A stretch of DNA of 64,000 nucleotides from Corylus avellana (lineage: Eukaryota; Streptophyta; Magnoliopsida; Fagales; Betulaceae), in NCBI RefSeq assembly GCF_901000735.1, contig NC_081550.1:3554669-3618668 (forward strand). Reading direction: 5' to 3'. The notes under the pieces were generated by a model. That model was not told the origin of the DNA. It was given only the letters and a program-made list of their open reading frames with translations, and searched no databases. The position numbers and the translations under genes were made by a program. This document shows, piece after piece, positions 53,634-64,000 of this stretch (position 1 is its first letter; each line of letters begins with the position of its first letter).

Positions 53634-56600
53634 GTGGCACAAACAATGCAAAAGTACTCGGAGGCATACATGAGATGCCTCAAGAGCAAGATACATCACA
53701 ATCAGCAACATAATAGGAATTCTGTGGGAAATTTCCCCAAGTCTAAAGATGAAATTAGTAGCTACTCAAGAGGTCGTTTGGTGGAACCTGACAGCTCATT
53801 CAGCAGCCCTTCCTTTGTGCCTTCAAATGAAGGTTATTATAGACCAATGCACCAACAAGATTTTTATGTTTGGCCTGCTTTTCATCCCAACATTCAAAAA
53901 GCACAACAGAACCAGTTGTATGCACTTGAAAGCTGTTTTTATCCCATGAAGTATGAGCACAATTTTCCTATGGATGATGGATTTGGATCTGTGCCCTTCA
54001 CGATGTTATCACGAAGTTACCAACCGGATTTTCAATTTCAAGAGTTCCAATATTTTGTGGTAATTGACTTTGAGGCAACCTGCGACAAGGAGAAGAAGCC
54101 TCGCCCTCAAGAGATTATTGAGTTTCCATCTGTATTAGTAAACAGTATGACTGGCCAAGTGGAAGATTGTTTTCAAATATATGTGCGACCTACATACAAT
54201 CAACTTATAACTGATTTCTGCAAGGAGCTTACTGGCATCCAGCAAACCCTGGTATGCTTAGATTTAATCACACGAGCTTTCTTCCTATTTCTTTTTTGTC
54301 TCAATCAAAGGAAACCTGCTTCACTTGCTGAAAACAAATCCTAATAGGAATGTTAATTTGTAAGGTAGCTTTAGAAAAAGAAGGGTTCAGGCCTAATTGA
54401 TGGTTATCTTCACTAGCCTAGCCTGCAGACCCTGCACCTTATCTTTCACTACACTTTAGGCCAAAGCAAGTTCTTATCCTTTGAGAAGGATTTAATATGA
54501 TCAATGGAATGTGTGGCAGAGTGTTTTAGGCACAATTAGTTGAAAAGCTTTAAGATTTTATTCAAGAAGTTTCAAATGCTAAAACTGATGATTTAGAATC
54601 TCAGCCGAGTTTGATTCATTATTCACTTATATTGGATGGTGCAGATCTCATTTATTATTCAATTAAAATCATTTTCGAAGAAGTGCAGGCATTAAAATTC
54701 CCAAAGTTTTGGATGGAAGAGGTCCAAAATAGAAACATTTTTGTTGTAGAAGTTGGTGATGGATTGTTTAACATTGCCACCATGTAAAGCAAAAAGAAAA
54801 AAAATATTGGGAAAAATATTGTAGAGGTCCTTAGGGTTTAACCTTTTATCAAATCACTCTCTAAGGTCTAAATTTTATTAAATAATTCATTGAGGTATGC
54901 TCCATTGTCAAATAACCTCCTTCGTACACTTGCCTTTAGGTTTTTTAATTGTGAACAACGACATGTAAGCTAATGGCCACATTATTATAGCTAGCAATTT
55001 ATCAACACATGCACATATCATTGAGTCATCACCAATTAACTTTGCCAGTCATTTAAAAAATGCCATATCAGGAAAAAAATCCAAAAAAAATGTAAAAGGA
55101 TAGAAAAAATAAAGAGGTGGTTGGGGGTGGCCAAACCACCCCTAGTTTGGCTTTAGGCCACTGGGGTGGTTCGGCCACCCCCAAGCCCCAACCACCTTTT
55201 TTTTTTTTTTTTGTTCTTTCCTTTTCATTTTGTTTTTCTTTTATTATTATTGGCTTTTTTCCCCTTATGTGTCATTTTTTAAATGATATTACTTTTTTTT
55301 AAAAAATGAAGTGACAAAGTTAACTAGTGCTAACTTAACTATATGTACACGTGTCAATAAATTATTGGCTATGATGTGAGTATTTGCCTATGTGTAATTG
55401 TTCACCATTAAAAAACCTAACAACAGATAGTCAGATATGCAAATGAAGCTATTTTACAATGGAGCATACTTCAATGAATGGAAAATCGAGCTCAAGTTTT
55501 CTTTTATGGCGACAATGGCGTGTCATGTTGTATCAGAATTTAGAAGGAGGTGTTGGAAGAGAAGTACTAGTAGAATGTATTTGTTGCTACTTCTTTACTC
55601 TCTCTCTCTCTTTTACTCCTGACTAAAGACGTGAAGCTTGTCAATTTTCTCACTGAGCTGGTGTTTCCAAGTGGATAAAGGTGTTCTTCTGAGTGAAGCT
55701 CTACTCATGCATGATAAGTGGCTTGAAGAGAAAGGGATCAAAAATACCAAATTTGCTGTGGTGACATGGTCAAATTGGGATTGTCGGGTAATGTTGGAAT
55801 CTGAGTGCCAACTTAAGAGGATCCAGAAACCACCATATTTCAACAGGTAGCTCATTTACATTTTGGAAGATTAACCTGCACTCTTTTCTTTTGGATAGTT
55901 TTAACTTCTCATTGTAATAACTCACTACGTCATGGGTATAGAGCATTATTTAAAACAAGTTGGTGGTGAAATGGAATCTCTCCTAATAACTAAAGTGATA
56001 ACTTGCCAGAATTGTTGATAACCTCTGCTTTCTCATCTTTCTTAAGCGTTGAAGAAGAAGCAATGACTTCAATATTTAAAAACCACTGGACTCATTTCAT
56101 TGTGTAGGAAATACAATATTTATGGTTAAATTTCATGGGATATTACTTATCTAAAAAAAATAAAAAAAAATCATGGGATGTTAAAATGTTCACCGAAAAA
56201 ATGTTTTCATCTTGATTATATTGTTATCTGAAATGATCTCTTCAGTAATTTTGTAAGGGACAAGAAAATTGATGACAAGGAATACCACAGCTTTTTACTC
56301 TTATACTTTGTTGATGGGAGAAATCATGCTTCTTAGATATTTTATCTTTATAGGAACACAAAACTTCTGTTGATATAGTTGAAAGAAAAAGTCTTCAAGA
56401 TATGCTTCTAAACTATTTTTATACTATTATACTGCCTCTACTCCAATTTTAGTATCTTGATTTGAGATGACACGATATGGAGAAGGAAGAATATGTCATT
56501 TTCACATAAGCGCCCAAGGGTGGCACTAGATTCAATGATTTTCTTCATTAGTTTTCTAAAATAGTAAGAGAGTGGGAAGATAATAAAGTATAAATACTCA

Positions 56601-57407
56601 ACTTTTTGAAAGATGATACTTATATGAGGTCCATGAGGACATCCTAAAAAGTATTAAGGAAGCGAGTTCCATGTTGTTCCCCGGCCCCAAGGATTCTATT
56701 TTCCTTTTTGTTTTGACCATTAAAATATAGGTATTATAGTAAAATAGTGAGGAAGGAGTATGCCAAATTTGATGTCTCACCCTTGTTTATCTCTCACGCT
56801 GTGTTTTTTACCTATTTACATAATCACGAAATTATGATATCTTGCATCAAATTCTTAGATATGTACAATTTCACCTTGGCAGCTGATAATTTAATATTTC
56901 CTTATTTGCATTATTGCTAGATGGATCAACCTCAAGGTCCCATTTTAAGAGGTATTTGGTGCAGTCAAATGCAACCTAAAAGAAGCTGTCCAGCTGGCTG
57001 GCCTAGTGTGGGAAGGCCGTGCTCATTGTGGCCTAGATGATGCTAAAAACATTGCACGTCTGCTCGCTAATCTAATGCGCCGTGGATTTAGGTTTACAAT
57101 AACCGACTCACTGACCTGTAAGCCTGCATATTGCTCCTTGGCAATGCAGCAGTTCCCGGATCGTCAATCTGGCTTTGCCTAGGAATCGTTTGGGGTTAAG
57201 CACCCAACAATGCCTTTTATCTAGTTCCACCCAACCCAAGGTGATCCCAGTAAAGAGCAATGCATGTTGTGCTATTGTGGGGTGAAAAGTAGCAAACAAA
57301 TGGTTGGGAAACCAGGACCAAAGCTTGGGAGCTGCTTCTTTGGGTGTGGTAATTGGACTGCCACTAGAGGGGCCCAATGTTCTTATTTCGTATGGGCTAT
57401 TGCCTGA
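53634..57407 (+). pseudogene. ERI1-like 3'-5' exonuclease with C-terminal GRF zinc finger, disrupted
   Basis: Coding exons are 53646-54251, about 55671-55846 and 56921-57407. The protein would be a DEDDh-family exonuclease of the ERI1 group, which trims 3' ends of small structured RNAs. Motifs are intact: ExoI FVVIDFEATCD, ExoII VVTWSNWDCRVML, ExoIII AHCGLDDAKN, then a GRF zinc finger (CYCGVKSS ... GSCFFGCGNW ... CSYFVWA). Four defects are visible. The exon 2 acceptor reads CCAAGTGGAT, where the expected CAG|GTGGAT would keep frame, so the only AG now shifts frame by one base. Exon 3 has TAA at 56946-56948 and TAG at 57180-57182 and 57222-57224, all in the otherwise open frame. A GTG at 53634 sits where an ATG may have been; the first ATG is at 53646. 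The first stop removes the ExoIII His/Asp and the zinc finger. Confidence 0.8.
54930..55425. mobile_element. MITE with about 130-bp inverted repeats and GGGGTGG core, in the ERI1-like intron
   Basis: AGGTTTTTTAATTGTGAACA on the left pairs with TTGTTCACCATTAAAAAACC on the right. Pairing continues through GTTAACTTTGCCAGTC-like and ATTTAAAAAATG blocks. The centre is a GC-rich stem (GGTGGCCAAACCACCCC / GGGGTGGTTCGGCCACC), the same type of core as in the foldback at 11482-12345. No coding capacity. Confidence 0.75.
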
Positions 57408-59392
57408 CTCAAAAGGCAAAAGGTTGCTGTACAAAAATAAAGAAGAAGAAAAAACAGAAAGAAAAGAATAAATTCGAAAGGAGAGGAAGGGAGAGATGAT
57501 CTCCTGTAGAATCAAATTAGGATTGACTGCTACAAGAGGTAGCTGCTTCTTTGAGTACATATTACAAGGCTTCAAAAGTGTCTCTGCTCAGTGCCCCTTA
57601 AGAAGTCTAGTATGGAAGACAGCTTTAACTTGTAAAGTTGACTTAGAAAGAAGTGGGGAGTAATGGCCTAGAAATGTTCTTGTAGGAGAATGAGAAACAT
57701 GATGTTAGATTATCTAAAATAATGAGATATTTACCACTTCATTTATGTTTTTGAATGGGAATAACCAGTTACTTATTGTGTGTTATCCTTTTTGTTGTTG
57801 TTTTTTGCATGTGCCTTACAATTCCAATGTTTGATCTTTATTTCGTTTATTCATTATAATAATTACTTATTTATGTGCTTTTTTAAGGGTAAGATTCATT
57901 TGCATTTGTAGCCTAGCAATTCAGATAATTTTGTATTTGATCTTATTACCCATGCCATGTTTCCTCAGAAGATATTGCATTATTTGTGGGTGAAGACTAT
58001 CCCCTAACTTTACCTGCATAAGATGTATTCAATCTACATGCTATTGCATTACCTGCATAAGACTATGGAGCCTCAGTACTTGGCTGAAGATTCTTGTTTC
58101 AAAAGATTTGTTAAAAACATGACCTAATAAAAATGCATGTTTTAACGACATGTGTCAATTTAATAGATTGAATTTAAAAAATTTCTTTCAATTTAATTAA
58201 AAAAAACCATGTGCATCATATTCGAGGGTCTTCGAAATAAACATATCAATCTTACTAAATTATTGTTATTATAGAGTGATGTTATGGTTATTATAAATTT
58301 TACACTTTTAAATTTTTTTTTTTTTTTAATTTTTATAATTATTATAGATTTTACACTTGATGATGATCTATATGCTGAGTTCATGGAATATTAGTAATAC
58401 AAATGGCTTGACAACTCAATAATCGTTTATGAACTTTTTTTATTTTTTATTTTTTTTTTTAAAAAAAAATCGTATCACTAGCCCATAAGGATACTATGCA
58501 CATTAAAGTTGCAAACAAAACTACTGAATAACTCCCCATGACTAAATTATTACATTAATAGCCTATGAATTAGGATTATCTCCAGTTAATTATATTAGAG
58601 GAGTATTTTTATCCATTCAAAAAGTGGAAAGACAAAAATGTATTTCCAATATAATTAATTGGATATTATCAAGTTCAAATGAACTGGAGAGAATCTTATT
58701 CTATAGCCTATGGGTTGGAATTTAGTGTTGACGAAAGAAGCATAATTAAACGATAAGCAAGTTGGGTACTTATTAATAATGGATGTTGGTTTGGGATGGT
58801 TTTGGTCAGATACTTCACACCCATCACCGTACCCGAATAAACAAGCCTTTTTTTTTTTTAAAAAAAAAAAATCTTGAATGGTTGGATAACTTGGATTCCA
58901 ACTAGAGTCATAACTGTTAATTGCACCGTTAGGGGTTGCAATTTGAGTTACCACAATATATGTCTAGGGTGGGCAGTTAACAACCATCCTCACCTTCAAT
59001 TAGCAGTTATACATAAATTGTATTGCGGTAACCGCCTATTATGTATTTTGGACATATTTTGGTGTTTTTGGTCTTTTTCAACCTCTTTTTAGGGCTAGTT
59101 TTATTTGAAGATTATTTTGAGCATGTTTTAGCATTTCGGTATGAAATCCTATTCAAAAACAACGTTATTTTGTACATAGATACATATATTATTAAGGGTA
59201 GACGGCGGTGATTATTAATCGCCTTTGATTATCTTACTATCGATAATCGCATCGTTCTAGGTGGTTAGTTAGAAAAAGTCAACCACCCACCGATTACACT
59301 ATTAGTGATTAGTGGTGGTTAACGGTTATTTATAATCCTAATTCCCGTCAATGAATTTTTTCCCATTTTATTTTTGAAAAAATATTAGTTAT
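57408..59392. other. Gene-free spacer
   Basis: 3' flank of the ERI1-like pseudogene, AT-rich. A weak hairpin with CTCCAGTTAATTATATT (about 58579) and AACTGGAGAGAATC (about 58681) may be a small MITE. Confidence 0.4.
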
Positions 59393-60140
59393 TCGACTTA
59401 GACTCAAACTCCTAGAGACAACGCAGATGATGATAAGCATCAAGAAGAAGACTTATGATATGACTCTTGTATTCTCCTATAGTGTTTAAACTTGCATTGT
59501 ACGGCGTGAATATGACTTGGAGATGAAGAATTCGTGGTCACTTGTGGCTTTGAGGTAACGCAATATGTGTTTGATAGCAACCCAATGTGGTTCGCGAGGA
59601 TCTCGCATGAATTGTGACAATATTGGCGCAACGTATCTCACGTCAAATCCAATGTTCTGTACTCGAACAAAGCACATCACCATTGACTATCATTTTGCAC
59701 GAGATAAAGTTGTCTCTAGAATTCTAGACATAAGATTCATTTCAAGAAAAGATTAAGTGTCTGACATTCTCACAAAGCCTCTAGTTTTGAAGAAGTACAC
59801 ATTCCTAAAGTTCAATCTCAATGTCAGACCTCCACCATCTAGATTGATGGGGTGTATTAAACCTACTCAAATTCAAACTCCTAAAGACAACACAAATGAT
59901 AATAAGCATCAAGAATAAGACTTATGATAGAACTCTAGTATTCTTCTATAGTGTTTAAACTTGCATTGTATTGTAGAGTTTAAGTTAGTAATGACTTGTA
60001 ATTCATTCTTTGCTATATATAGGCTTGTACCCAAGTGGGACTTTAAGATGGTTGGAGGTGGCAGGTGTGTCTTTGGTGGGGAATTGTTTATGAGACATAA
60101 ATGCACAACTTTGGCACAACTTTTTTCTTTATGTGGTCAT
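59393..60140. pseudogene. Rearranged Ty1/copia retrotransposon relic
   Basis: Two LTR-like copies (about 59400-59500 and 59868-59975) share CTTGCATTGTAYDGYGTGAA-type and AAGACTTATGATA text in direct orientation. Between them, the minus strand (59683-59510) encodes the RT/RNase H junction APILSQFMRDPREPHWVAIK, while the plus strand from about 59655 encodes the end of RNase H (TRTKHITIDYHFARDKVV ... SDILTKPLVLKKYTF). The two parts should be in one orientation, so an inversion joins them near 59655. Stops are present; it is inactive. Confidence 0.7.
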
Positions 60141-60182
60141 TAAAAAAAAAAAAAAAAATTAAAATAAAATTATGAAGCATTA

Positions 60183-60301
60183 ACATCCTATATGGTCCTT
60201 TTTTTATTTGGTTTTTTTTTTTTAATTTTTTTTTAATTTATTTATTTTTTTTAAATATGGTCTTTTTCTTCATAATAATGACCATTTTTATGAAGAAAAA
60301 T

Positions 60302-60339
<38 letters not shown>

Positions 60340-60375
60340 GAATTAAAAAATGACCACATAGGATATTATTGTTTC
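60183..60375. mobile_element. Hairpin MITE near the copia relic
   Basis: ACATCCTATATGGTCC on the left pairs with GACCACATAGGATATT on the right. The centre holds a second stem (CTTCATAATAATGACC / TTTTTATGAAG) and a (TA)n run at about 60306-60337. Confidence 0.6.
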
Positions 60376-60984
60376 AGAATTTTTTTATATTTTATATTTT
60401 GTTTAAAAAAAAAAGAAAAGAAAAAAGTTGGGCTAAAGTTGTGCAAAAAAGTTGTGCCTTTATCATTTCTCATTGTTTATTGTCAATTGACTTGTTCGCA
60501 GCCGGCATCATGGTGAAGTCCGGTATGAGCACACCCCCTCCCCTGGGATCACAAGTGGATCCCCACCCTCAACGGGTGGAAGTAGTCATTATTCATAGGG
60601 TTAAGAATATGTGGTATTAACTCTTTTACTATCATATGTGTACTAAGATAATGTGAAGCTTATTTATTTGAGAGAATCAAAACAATTAGTACTCTTAGCA
60701 TTTCTGTTTGTTTTACTTATCAATACATATATACAAACAGTGCTGCATTGGTTGATGCAGGTAGCATTACACAAAAAAAAAAAAACTCTATATTAGTCAT
60801 ACTTATTTTGTAAATTTAAGAAAAAAAATATGATTTTTTAAGTAAATCAATTTTAAAATTTTCAAATAAAAACAAGAAGCAGAAAGGTAAAAAAGAACAT
60901 GCCATGTTTCTTAAGGAACCCAAAACACAAAACACATTCTAAAACACAAAAGTTATTTTTATCTTTAACAATCCAACCAAGACA
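60376..60984. other. Gene-free spacer
   Basis: AT-rich except a GC-richer patch at about 60500-60580 (CACCCCCTCCCCTGGGATCA) with a short open frame that I do not recognise. Confidence 0.4.
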
Positions 60985-61825
60985 TTAATTTCCTCCAAAC
61001 TGGTATTAAGGAAATATTCTCAAACCTATCTAAAATAGTGCAAAGTGTCTATAAATATTTAAAATGCATATTGAATTTAGTCTAAGTTAATAAACTGTTA
61101 TTAATGACATTAATAATTTAATGTATCTTTTAAATGTTTATAAACACTTGGCACTATTTTAGATAGGTTGGAGTAGGGCTGTAAATAAACCCGTTCGTTC
61201 AACAACCTGTTCAGTTTAACTCAACTCGAACTCGAACTCGAGCTCGATACTATAAAAGCCCGCTCGATTAGTAAATGATACATACCCGACTTACTCGAGA
61301 AAACACGATAAGGACTCGCAAGCTCAGCTTGTTTAAAGTTTGACTGGTTTGTTTGCCCGACTCGTTAACTTGTTCATATATACATACACAAATATATATT
61401 AATTTATTATTAAAAATTAGTTATATAAATTTAAGTATGTATATTAGTAATTAAGTAATATATGTAATATAAATTACTTAATATTTATATTTATATTATA
61501 AATAAATTTTTAGAGGTTGTTTTAAAATTCGGGCTTGAACTCTGCTAAGATCATACATTAAAGTATTTAATAGCTTAGCTCGAGCTCGAGTTAAGCCCGA
61601 CTCAACTCAAATAATATTCTCAACGAACTCGAGCTTGTCCGAATTTTAAACGAGCCGAACCTAAACACACATTTCATAGCTCGGCTCGAACTCGAACTCG
61701 ACTCAAATAAGCATCTTCATAAACGAGCCAGTCTTGAAATCCTAAAGTTTGACTCATCTCGGCTAGATTACAGCCCTAGGTTGGAGGATATTTTATTCAG
61801 ATTAGTTTGAAGGAAATTTTTGTCA
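60985..61825. mobile_element. Foldback MITE (AATTTCCT termini) interrupted by a hAT element
   Basis: AATTTCCTCCAAACTGGTAT at about 60988 is mirrored by GATTAGTTTGAAGGAAATTT at about 61800, and AACCTATCTAAAATAGTGC at about 61024 by GCACTATTTTAGATAGGTTG at about 61151. The right arm is split by the 605-bp hAT insertion at 61174-61778. Without it the element would be about 230 bp. It relates to the element at 48230-48795. Confidence 0.7.
61174..61778. mobile_element. 605-bp non-autonomous hAT transposon
   Basis: Termini TAGGGCTGTAA and TTACAGCCCTA are a perfect 11-bp inverted repeat of hAT type. Flanks are GGTTGGAG at 61166-61173 and 61779-61786, an 8-bp target duplication. The interior is rich in CTCGAACTCGAGCTCG phrases, including inverted copies near both ends (about 61223 and 61690), so much of it can fold back. 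No transposase. Confidence 0.9.
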
Positions 61826-61839
61826 ATCCAAAAATAAAA

Positions 61840-61864
61840 AGATATAAAAAACACAGTAACAAAA

Positions 61865-61895
<31 letters not shown>

Positions 61896-62039
61896 TTTTT
61901 CAAATTCCAAAAAGTAAAAAAAAGAAAAAGAAAAAAGAAAAAGAGATGGTAGAATAGACAAAGTCCTAAACCCCCCTACGGAGAGAAAAAATTAGGGTTT
62001 TTGCTCTTCAAGCTCGAGAGAGAGTGTGTGTATCTTTCA
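61840..62039 (+). promoter_or_regulatory. 5' flank and 5' UTR of the LAS1-like gene
   Basis: A (TA)n run (about 61866-61888), poly-T/A tracts and a purine-rich GAGAGAGAGTGTGTG leader precede the ATG at 62040. No consensus TATA box beyond the TA run. Confidence 0.4.
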
Positions 62040-63503
62040 ATGGGGTCGCTGTTGAAATTCGAAGAAGATGAAGAAGAAGAAGAAGCGAGATACCATGATC
62101 AACAGCAGGAGAGGTCGAGGTCGTTGTTATCACCATCATCGTCATCCTCATCTTCATACAGTCAGAAACTGGTGCCCTGGTTGAGCTGGGACGAGTGGCT
62201 CTTCGTCGAGCACTCTCTCTTCTTGGACTCCCCAGACTCCGTAGCCTCGGCACTTAAAAGAGTAAACAGTCACTCTGAACCCTTGAACACTCTGTTTCTC
62301 TTTGTTTCCACGGAAAAACGTTTTCCTGGGTAACTGTAAATTTATAGTCGTACATGTCGAATAGTCAGCAAAACAACTGAAGATAATGTTTTTGTCTATG
62401 CAAGAGTGTGAGAAGATATTACATTCTTTGATTAGTATGCTTGTTTCTGCGGAAATCACTATTCTCGGGACCAAAAAGAAAAATTTCCAGTGAAAATATG
62501 GAATTTCAGGAAACTATGTAGGGGAAATAAGAAAGAAGCTAAATTAAATTTAGGAGAGGATGGTTTTGAATCCTATCTTTTTGTTGCTATTGCTTTTGTG
62601 AAATGAGTAATTTATTTTAAATAGTCAAACAGCAAACGTCCTCAATTCACAGTTCTGAATAACTCTATTTTTTTAAATTTTTTTTTATTGTGGCGCTTCA
62701 GATTTTGGCATGGCAAAGTAGAGGATGTCTTCCAGTGGCAATCGAAGTAACGGCTTCGATTATTGAAATTCATCAAAGAGATCCTCACTTTAGGTAACCT
62801 TATTATACACGAACTCACAAACTGAGGCTCTGTTTAATTAATTCATGTACTTTGTTCTTCTTTTAGGTAAACAAAAATTAATTTTTAAAATGTAAGCTGA
62901 AATGATGCAGAAAAATGCACTTATGTGGGTTAATATTTGAAATTTGATAAAATATTAAAAAAAAAAAAAAATCAACCTCAAGGAGTTTGTTTGAGTGGTA
63001 AGTCACTTGGCCTTGGTGCCTCATGAAAAATCAGGTCTAAGGTTTGAATTCTCCTTGAGTGAGAACAATTAATGGGGGCCACGTCCGCGAGCAAAAGCCC
63101 AAGCTTTACCTAACTTGTGTGGAGGGGATCCTTTGCACGGTGCCTCGGGGATCTAATCGGGCGAAGCCATATACCGGTTATCAAAAAAAATCTTTGAAAT
63201 TTGATAAAAAAAATTATGGGTTAAGTAAGAGAGTGAACTTGGGGATTTTGTTTTTGTGTGTATTTTTCTTCTTTTTGAAGTTGTCACCTGCAGGTTTGCT
63301 AGGGTGAAATATTATCTTTCATATATGTTCTATGCTATGGCCACAATTTAATGAATTCCTTATTGGTTTTCTTGTTTATCTTTGGATGATTGTAGAAAGG
63401 ACCAATTAGATGGTGCTTCAATTAATTGTAGAGCAGATCAAACCAATGATGCTTCACTCTCAGAGGAAATGTTGGCGATGTTGTATTGCATGGCAATTAT
63501 AAG
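62040..63503 (+). CDS. LAS1-like protein (ribosome biogenesis), first three exons
   Basis: Exons 62040-62261, 62702-62793 and 63396-63503 join in frame with GT-AG introns and encode the first about 140 residues. After an acidic, Ser-rich leader (residues 1-41) comes KLVPWLSWDEWLFVEHSLF, then LKRILAWQSRGCLPVAIEVT, ASIIEIHQRDPHFRKDQ and LSEEMLAMLYCMAIIR, the conserved N-terminal block of Las1. Las1 is an HEPN-type endoribonuclease that, with Grc3/NOL9, cuts ITS2 of pre-rRNA in the nucleolus. The catalytic RxxxH would lie near or beyond the right edge. The gene continues out of the window; no fourth exon was identified in 63504-64000. The start is the only ATG in frame after a purine-rich leader. 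Confidence 0.85.
62977..63190 (+). mobile_element. tRNA-related SINE in LAS1-like intron 2
   Basis: An A-box-like TTTGAGTGGTAAGTCAC at about 62991-63007 and a B-box-like AAGGTTTGAATTCTCC at about 63039-63054 form a tRNA-like head. It is followed by a GC-richer body (CACGTCCGCGAGC ... GGTGCCTCGGGGATCTAATC) and a short A-rich end. Same orientation as the host gene. Confidence 0.6.
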
Positions 63504-64000
63504 GTAAGGTTCCTTTTTTTATTTTTTATATATATAAATATATTCATCTACTCATTTTTTCCTTACGGGGAGAAGGTGTGGGAGTGAGTTATTTGTGAAG
63601 CAAAATTCATTCACAACAAAAAGACACACTCTCTCTCTGGATTCAATAGTCACGTCTTGCTTCTCTCATACTCACCACATTAGTCGGACTTTTTGTGCTG
63701 TTCTGAAAAAAAGAGTGTTGATGAGATGTAGGAAGGAAAACAGAACTCGCTAAAGAGCCAAGGGGTGATAATGTTGAGATAAGTGGCTAAAGGATATCAA
63801 TTGAGATTAGGATGTTGATTTATTGAAGAAGTATCTGCTTTGTGAAGCAATATGACATTTCTGGGATGACAGAACCTTCTGCGAAGATGATGAATAGTGA
63901 TTAGGTGCAGCCAGATTTTGGCTTCTATATTGTACCTGTGATGTTCGCTGGTGCCATTAAGGCATTAAGGATAATTTTTAGGAGGGTCAGTGGCAACAGA
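63504..64000 (+). other. Presumed LAS1-like intron 3
   Basis: No exon identified. Starts with the donor GTAAGG after ATA AG and continues in AT-rich sequence to the window edge. Confidence 0.45.

Noticed and set aside
57108..57575. 155-codon minus-strand frame
   Set aside because: Antisense to the last exon of the ERI1-like gene and its 3' flank; no recognisable domain.
60480..60600. GC-richer patch with a short open frame as a gene
   Set aside because: Too short, no recognisable domain, no splice or promoter context; probably transposon-derived.

Overview
The window is nuclear DNA of a woody eudicot. Genes are multi-exon with GT-AG introns, the background is AT-rich with long poly-A/T and TA runs, and there are many MITEs, LINE relics, SINE-like and LTR fragments. 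The protein set (CYP75A flavonoid hydroxylase, PPR-SMR protein, plant dihydropyrimidinase, NOI/RIN4-like protein) is plant. A rosid tree, perhaps Fagales, is a guess from general protein similarity only. One 20-N gap lies at 19766-19785.

Left part (1-13.9 kb): mostly transposon. A minus-strand MuDR-type transposase gene (6999 to 2920, six exons) is broken by one frameshift and two in-frame stops. A plus-strand reading frame with a membrane segment ends at 192 and converges on it. The right terminus of the element is probably at 9840. Beyond it lie a LINE RNase H relic, a duplicated 0.5-kb segment, a 364-bp MITE with perfect 9-bp target duplications, a foldback element whose centre looks mis-assembled, and a diverged MITE.

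Centre-left (14.2-28.7 kb): an intact three-exon flavonoid 3',5'-hydroxylase gene (CYP75A, 510 aa) with a G-box, an AC element and a TATA box upstream. About 4 kb downstream lie an inverted relic of its own 3' end and a direct copy of its 3' flank. An intronless 839-aa mitochondrial PPR-SMR gene (EMB2217-like) follows on the minus strand, enclosed by inverted repeats of about 400 bp.

Centre-right (28.7-47.7 kb): a membrane-protein gene fragment between two LINE 3' ends; an intronless SF3B6/p14 spliceosome gene; a three-exon NOI/RIN4-like gene; and a complete 13-exon dihydropyrimidinase gene (PYD2, 537 aa) whose introns hold a 280-bp TRIM retrotransposon and a 5'-truncated LINE. From memory of Arabidopsis locus numbers, SF3B6 and PYD2 are also near neighbours there.

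Right part (47.7-64 kb): several MITEs; an ERI1-like DEDDh exonuclease/GRF zinc-finger gene that now looks like a pseudogene (broken acceptor, three in-frame stops); a rearranged copia relic; a hAT element nested in a foldback MITE; and the first three exons of a LAS1-like rRNA-processing gene that runs off the right edge.

The genes do not form a pathway or operon. They are ordinary single genes separated by transposon-rich spacers. I found no convincing undescribed multi-gene system. The most informative observations are the decayed ERI1-like gene, the F3'5'H 3'-end relic, the two-gene MuDR layout, and the nested or precisely bounded small transposons.
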